Of a stretch of 23,116 nt of DNA, positions 19,532 to 23,116 are shown piece by piece. Under the pieces are notes generated by a model, which worked only from the letters and a program-made list of their open reading frames with translations, did no database searches and was not told where the DNA came from. The position numbers were made by a program, and so were the translations under genes. How positions within the stretch are numbered: the first letter of the stretch is position 1; every line of letters starts with the position of its first letter. The stretch spans positions 73,175 through 96,290 of the forward strand of contig DPKG01000005.1 in assembly GCA_003542615.1 (NCBI GenBank), read 5' to 3'. The DNA is from Candidatus Shapirobacteria bacterium. Its GTDB lineage: Bacteria > Patescibacteriota > Microgenomatia > UBA12405.

Positions 19532-19591
19532 TTATACAATTTTTTATTACATAAAAAATTTTGTAACGTCTGGAATTAAATTATTGGTATC
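19532..19591. repeat. 60-bp tandem direct repeat, unit 2
   Basis: Second unit of the duplication, differing from unit 1 by a single A/G in AATTARATTA. It lies between the smpB promoter and the 3' end of the propeller-protein gene. Each unit could act as a bidirectional terminator-like hairpin or as a duplicated promoter. Confidence 0.9.
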
Positions 19592-19618
19592 TACAAATGG
19601 TATTTACAAAAAAAGTGT

Positions 19619-21505
19619 TTAATAATCTATTTTGTAGATTTTTTGATCATCACAAAGTACATAAATGGCTTGGCTGGTTTCATCAAGGATAATATCAAGA
19701 ATTTTTTTGTCTCCTAAATTATATTTAGCATGGGCTTTGCCATTTTTATTGATAATATAGACAATATTTTCACCTTCGGTAAAGGCTAAAATTTCATTGT
19801 CCAGGCCGGTTACTAAATTATTAGCAGAAGTGAGTTGAGTATCAATTGGGGTTTGATAAGACTCTTGAACTCCCCTATTGTAAGGGGAAATACGACCGGA
19901 TTGGGTGAGCACCCAAATACGACCGTTGATGGCAAGAGAGGTGGGACTGGAGTCGAGAGTCTCGCCGTCGGGGATCCAATTTTGAGCGGAGCCAAATCCG
20001 GAAGAATTGGGGTTATATTTCCAAATAGTTTGGTTTTGAGAATCGAGAAAATAGAGAGCACTGTTCCAAGATTGGGCATCGAGCATGGTGACCGATTGAT
20101 CTATGTCACCAAAATCAATTTGAGATTCGGCTTTGTCATTTTGAACCAGGTAAAGTTGAGTTGAAGTATAGAAATAAGGTTTGGAAGTAGCAACAAGATT
20201 GATTGCCTGTTTAAGTAAATCTGACCTGAGTAAATTTTTGGTGGATTTTTGGGATATGTCTAAGATATCGAGACGACCGGAAACTGTGTCCATTAGGATT
20301 AGGGAACTGTCTGATAAGGCCATTTTTCGATATCGAGGATTATCGGTAATAAGGGAAGTATCATAAAATTTTTGCGGGGTATAATCGGAAGAAGAACCAG
20401 TTTGAGAAAGAAGTGATTTGATGTCTGAAGATATTTTTTTGACTTCGTCGGAATGAACATTGAGAGTTTCCATTTGGACTAAGATTTTTTGGGCTTCGTT
20501 ACCTAATTGAAGAGCCGATTCCAATTTTAAATTTTTGATGGCATTGGCATCGGTGAGTTTTTTGTCAACTTGGGTTTTTAGTTCCTGATATTTGGTTTCG
20601 ACACGGGCAGCTGAATTTTTTCGATAACCAATATAAACACTGGCAAAAAGGGCAAAAAGCAAAAGTAATGCAATGACGAGATTGAGGCGTTTGCGTTTGT
20701 TGAGTTGATGGGGCTGATAATTGTCGACAATGATCCCCTTTTTTGGCGGGAGTAATTTTTTAATAAAATTAAATTTGGGAAGGGAGGGAGGGGTAAAGGG
20801 GTGAGAGGCGGGAATTGAGACAGGAGGAGGGGTTTCGGTTTGAGGAGGCGGAGGGGTAATTTCTTTCGGTTGAGAAAGTAGTTCTTCATCGTCGAAATGA
20901 ACCTGAATGAAGGCAGCGGCCAGATTTGCGGATTGATTGAGTGAATAGAGAGAAGAAATAAAATTTTCTTCTATTTCGGAAACATCGGGAGAACTGAGCA
21001 ATTGTTTAATTTTTGACCAAGTAAGTTGATCAAAAAAACTTTGGCTGATTAACAGAATACGATCGCCTTGTTTTATTTTCCCCGACACTTGGGTAATTTT
21101 GTCAATATCACCATTGAGAATTTGGGAAATTTTTGATGACCGACAAATAACTACGACTCCGGTACGATAAGAAGCCAGGTAAAGATTTTGTTGATAAACA
21201 ACGGCTAAAATCAGAGAAATGCCGGTGAGATTGGGATTGGAGGAGACGAATTGGTCGATAACTTTTTTTAATTGATGAGGGATGTCGAGGGCATCAGGTG
21301 AAAAATATTTTTGGCTTAAATCTTCAATAAATTGATGGCCGAGTTGACTTTGGGATTCGGAATTTTGAGGACCGGTAAAACTGATAAGTCCAAATAAGTG
21401 ACCGAGCCGGGAAACTAAAGAAAGATCGTCGGGTTCGTTTTCCCAATATTGAGACCAAGTGGTGGCCTCCGGTTTGCCAATAAAAGAACGACAGGTAAAG
21501 TGCAT
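19619..21505 (-). CDS. Pseudo-PP2C domain / transmembrane / beta-propeller protein
   Basis: A 628-aa protein. Residues about 25-207 resemble a PP2C-type (PPM) phosphatase: FGLISFTG, GISLILAVVYQQNLYLASYRTGVVVICR and GDRILLISQSFFDQLTWSKIKQLL...ANLAAAFIQV, which match the strands ending in GDxxLLxSDG and DNxTxxxV. The metal-binding Asp residues are missing (SQS in place of SDG), so it is probably catalytically dead. A Pro-rich linker (about 215-245), one TM helix (274-293), a coiled coil (about 300-370) and a repeat-rich C-terminal region (about 385-628; LILMDTVSGRLDILD, SALYFLDSQNQTIWKY, RIWVLTQSGRIS, AIYVLCDDQKIYKI) that reads as a beta-propeller follow. The phosphatase-like part would be cytoplasmic and the propeller outside. 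ATG 21505 is used. It follows the small TM gene by 49 nt. Confidence 0.72.
   Translation of the reverse strand: MHFTCRSFIGKPEATTWSQYWENEPDDLSLVSRLGHLFGLISFTGPQNSESQSQLGHQFIEDLSQKYFSPDALDIPHQLKKVIDQFVSSNPNLTGISLILAVVYQQNLYLASYRTGVVVICRSSKISQILNGDIDKITQVSGKIKQGDRILLISQSFFDQLTWSKIKQLLSSPDVSEIEENFISSLYSLNQSANLAAAFIQVHFDDEELLSQPKEITPPPPQTETPPPVSIPASHPFTPPSLPKFNFIKKLLPPKKGIIVDNYQPHQLNKRKRLNLVIALLLLFALFASVYIGYRKNSAARVETKYQELKTQVDKKLTDANAIKNLKLESALQLGNEAQKILVQMETLNVHSDEVKKISSDIKSLLSQTGSSSDYTPQKFYDTSLITDNPRYRKMALSDSSLILMDTVSGRLDILDISQKSTKNLLRSDLLKQAINLVATSKPYFYTSTQLYLVQNDKAESQIDFGDIDQSVTMLDAQSWNSALYFLDSQNQTIWKYNPNSSGFGSAQNWIPDGETLDSSPTSLAINGRIWVLTQSGRISPYNRGVQESYQTPIDTQLTSANNLVTGLDNEILAFTEGENIVYIINKNGKAHAKYNLGDKKILDIILDETSQAIYVLCDDQKIYKIDY
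19868..19892. repeat. Degenerate palindromic element, copy E (in the propeller coding region)
   Basis: TCCCCT-ATTGTA-AGGGGAAAT is a shortened relative of the CCCCCTT-TGAC-AAGGGGG stem-loop with the AAAT flank kept. On the minus strand it is read in frame as ISPYNRGVQE (about residues 539-548). Relationship to copies A-D is plausible but not certain. Confidence 0.4.
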
Positions 21506-21554
21506 CAAGATAAGTTTAGAATAAAAAGAGCAAAGTTGAAAGTAAAAGGAAATA

Positions 21555-21770
21555 TCAAAGGATAATAAAGGTCAAAAGAATCAAAAAAAAGGAGAATACA
21601 AGATGGGTGTAGGAGAAAATAATCAAAATTGAATTAAATTTATCGTAGACACTGCGGGATAGAGTGGTGGTTTGCTTGACGACAATAAGAGCGAAGATGA
21701 AATAAATTAAGGTACCCAACAAAAAAATAAATTTGGTGGCCAGCAAAATGTAATTGTTTATAATTTCCAT
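21555..21770 (-). CDS. Small two-helix membrane protein (71 aa)
   Basis: Not assigned. Two membrane helices (about residues 8-31 and 46-70) are joined by a short polar loop (KQTTTLSRSVYDKFNS). The ATG overlaps the stop of the upstream PH-domain gene as TAATG, so the two are translationally coupled, and the propeller protein follows 49 nt later. Small proteins of this shape, with a TxxLSRS-type loop, are common in CPR genomes; I cannot name the family with confidence. Confidence 0.7.
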   Translation of the reverse strand: MEIINNYILLATKFIFLLGTLIYFIFALIVVKQTTTLSRSVYDKFNSILIIFSYTHLVFSFFLILLTFIIL

Positions 21771-22519
21771 TATTTTACCCTACCTTCAATATTTTCCAAT
21801 TCTTCTTCCTGACGAAGTTGGCCTAAAACTTTAATAATTATTTCGGGGTTGGGGACTTTTTCGAAAGTAATTTCAGGTACCTCGGCGGCGGTTTGGATTT
21901 GGATGTTGCCAAAATTAAAGAATGTCTGACTGACACCGATAATAGTGGAAGTAACGTCCTGAATCATAGAAATTTTGGCTTCAGAGAAATTTTTACTTAG
22001 AAGATTATTGAAGTCGATATCGATGACTCTTTCGTCAGTAATGATGTATACGTTAAAATACCAAGAAAGAAGTTGCTCGAATGAATAGATAAAAGTTATT
22101 AAATACCAAAAAATTATTGAAATGAATTGATAGGCGGGAGGAAAGGATTCGAGTAAGGGAACTGTAGTCAAAAGAATGGGAGCAATAATCATAGAAAGAG
22201 TGATAAGAATCCAGGTAAGATTGGTAATCCAGTGACGACGAAGAACAAGAATGATTTCTTCGTCGGTGTCTCTTTCACGAAAGTTGAACACTTTTGGTTT
22301 GACTAAAAATGAGGAGAAGGGATGTTTGGTTTTACCTAAAATACCGTAAACATTTTGACGGAATTGAGCTGAGTGAGATTTTCCGTTTGAGGATTGGTGG
22401 AGATGTTTAATTTTTTTGTTTTGGGGTTTTTTGATAGGACGGGGAGGGAGAGGAGATTTTAGAGTAGAGTTAAGAAAATCATCGGGAGCGACGGTATCGA
22501 GATCTTTGGCTCTTGGCAT
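21770..22519 (-). CDS. Bacterial PH (DUF304-like) domain membrane protein
   Basis: A 249-aa protein. A disordered, Pro/Lys-rich N-terminus (1-75) precedes DEEIILVLRRHWITNLTWILITLSMII, the usual entry of bPH-domain proteins, with two membrane helices (about 97-118 and 130-150). The PH-like domain follows (about 152-230): YNVYIITDERVIDIDFNNLLSKNFSEAKISMIQDVTSTIIGVSQTFFNFGNIQIQTA, where ITDERVIDID and the IQDV...GxxFNFGNIxIQTA strands are diagnostic. These proteins are membrane-associated and of poorly known function. TACAAT lies 7 nt upstream of the ATG, giving a near-leaderless start. It heads the set PH, two-helix protein, pseudo-PP2C/propeller on one strand. Confidence 0.88.
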   Translation of the reverse strand: MPRAKDLDTVAPDDFLNSTLKSPLPPRPIKKPQNKKIKHLHQSSNGKSHSAQFRQNVYGILGKTKHPFSSFLVKPKVFNFRERDTDEEIILVLRRHWITNLTWILITLSMIIAPILLTTVPLLESFPPAYQFISIIFWYLITFIYSFEQLLSWYFNVYIITDERVIDIDFNNLLSKNFSEAKISMIQDVTSTIIGVSQTFFNFGNIQIQTAAEVPEITFEKVPNPEIIIKVLGQLRQEEELENIEGRVK

Positions 22520-22526
22520 ATAGGAT

Positions 22527-22532
22527 ATTGTA
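22527..22532 (-). promoter_or_regulatory. TACAAT -10 box, 7 nt before the PH-protein start
   Basis: Read on the minus strand, TACAAT-ATCCTAT-ATG. It predicts a leader of 0-1 nt and marks the head of the three-gene envelope unit. Confidence 0.5.
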
Positions 22533-22569
22533 GCAAAAATCTCTCTTTAATTCTCCCTTTGATCATGAA

Positions 22570-22610
22570 AAATCTCCCCCTGACCCCCTCTTTGACAAGA
22601 GGAGGAATCT
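22570..22610. repeat. Palindromic element, copy C (intergenic, diverged)
   Basis: The same architecture as copies A and B: AAATCT, a C-run, a second C-run with CTCTTTGACAAGAGG stem-loop, then GGAATCT. It differs at several bases; the stem is CCTCTT-TGAC-AAGAGG. It sits in the 153-nt gap between the Pcp-like and PH-domain genes, which otherwise holds only the TACAAT box. Confidence 0.75.
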
Positions 22611-22672
22611 AGAAGATGGTTGTTGACCAAAAGTTGAAAAATGTTTCCTGCCAAAAGTGAAGCGTTTTGATT

Positions 22673-23116
22673 TTAGGGGAGGTGGAAAAATAATTGTTTG
22701 GAAGCGGGAGAGTGATCGTTTATCCAGCGCTGAATTTCAAAAGCGATATAGTTACAGTTGTAGGTACCCATATTTTCACTGATGATAAATTTTTGAGGAT
22801 CGACTAAATCCAGACTGGGAAGAGAAAGTTCTAAATTGATTGGAGCGAATTCGTAGATGGAACGATTGTCGTAGGCGTTGCGGGCTTGAGTCTCGATTTT
22901 GATTTTGGAGATATTGCCATAATAATCCCCTAGCCCGATGATTAGGTCATATTTATTGTTGCGGATGTATTTTTGGAAAAAATCTTTGGGGTGGAAGCGG
23001 ATTAAACCCCCCTTTATCCCCCCTTGACAGGGGGGCAAAATTTTTTGTAATTCAGTGTAGACACGGCGAGAAATGTTGGTGGCCCATTGGTTGCTGAAGG
23101 CGTAGAGGAGGATCAT
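22673..23116 (-). CDS. Pyroglutamyl-peptidase-like (peptidase C15 family) protein, possibly 5' incomplete
   Basis: 147 aa to the window edge. The C15 catalytic triad can be read in order: Glu in SKIKIETQARN (family ...ErvAiN), Cys in ENMGTYNCNYIAFE (family DAGxYxCNxxFY) and His in KQLFFHLP (family FIHVP). YDLIIGLGDYYGN corresponds to the DxVixxGqaGGR strand. Pyroglutamyl peptidases remove N-terminal pyroglutamate. The usual length is about 200-215 aa; this one stops right after HLP and lacks the C-terminal helix. A palindromic element is inserted in frame near the N-terminus (PPCQGGIKGGLIR). The ATG is the last codon visible, and MILLYAFSNQW resembles the normal first strand, so it may be the true start, but the upstream sequence is not seen. 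Confidence 0.65.
   Translation of the reverse strand: MILLYAFSNQWATNISRRVYTELQKILPPCQGGIKGGLIRFHPKDFFQKYIRNNKYDLIIGLGDYYGNISKIKIETQARNAYDNRSIYEFAPINLELSLPSLDLVDPQKFIISENMGTYNCNYIAFEIQRWINDHSPASKQLFFHLP
23004..23041. repeat. Palindromic element, copy D (in the Pcp-like coding region, in frame)
   Basis: AAACCCCCC-TTTAT-CCCCCCTTGACAGGGGGG-CAAAAT keeps the double C-run plus stem-loop layout of the element. It lies in coding sequence and on the minus strand is read as ILPPCQGGIKGGLIR, between the first helix (RRVYTELQ) and FHPKDFF. This is the opposite strand and a different frame from copy B. Confidence 0.8.

Noticed and set aside
19469..19591. CRISPR array
   Set aside because: Only two 60-bp units separated by 3 bp, no spacers and no cas genes; it is a simple tandem duplication.

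Overview
The window looks like a compact, moderately low-GC genome of a Candidate Phyla Radiation (Patescibacteria) bacterium, most likely Microgenomates-like. This is inferred from gene content and style, not from a marker tree. Pointers are an archaeal-type triosephosphate isomerase, a fused TsaC-TsaE protein, a VanW/G5-like wall protein, a membrane-tethered solute-binding protein without permease genes, small membrane proteins of unknown family, and almost no intergenic space. TGA is a normal stop here (tsaD ends in TGA), so the code is not the Gracilibacteria/Absconditabacteria one.

Layout. 1-1630: the 3' part of a VirD4/TraG-like coupling ATPase, meeting tail to tail a tyrosine recombinase whose active site departs from the family pattern. 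1715-2432: an FtsB/DivIC-like division protein, then three tRNAs (initiator-like Met-CAT, elongator Met-CAT, Ile-TAT). 2448-7412: translation genes trpS, a 67-aa unknown, L25, a TPR membrane protein and valS. 7495-11002: an HD hydrolase, the TsaC-TsaE fusion, an anchored exported protein on the other strand, and tsaD; this is most of the t6A tRNA-modification pathway. 11006-13927 (minus strand): a ZIP metal transporter, RNase HI and a VanW-family protein. 13985-16852 (plus strand): an anchored solute-binding protein, triosephosphate isomerase and a short SPFH/band-7 protein. 16849-18591: comF divergent from an unknown polytopic membrane protein. 18622-19458: tmRNA and smpB facing each other, the complete trans-translation pair. 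19469-23116 (minus strand): a pyroglutamyl-peptidase-like protein, a bacterial PH-domain membrane protein, a two-helix membrane protein, and a pseudo-phosphatase/TM/beta-propeller protein that probably form one envelope module.

Three patterns cut across genes. (1) A GC-rich palindromic element of about 37 bp occurs at least four times, plus one degenerate match. Two clear copies and the degenerate match lie inside genes and are translated in frame, so the elements behave like protein-coding palindromic insertions. (2) Many genes have a TATAAT-like -10 box only 5-9 nt before the start codon, so their mRNAs should be leaderless or nearly so; clear Shine-Dalgarno sequences appear mainly before tpiA and L25. 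(3) Six convergent pairs overlap or are separated by no more than 4 nt, leaving no room for ordinary terminators. By eye, G exceeds C on the plus strand in most stretches whichever strand is coding, suggesting the plus strand is the leading strand.

The only gene-free stretches over 300 bases are 2075-2447, filled by the tRNA cluster, and 18592-19050, filled by the tmRNA.
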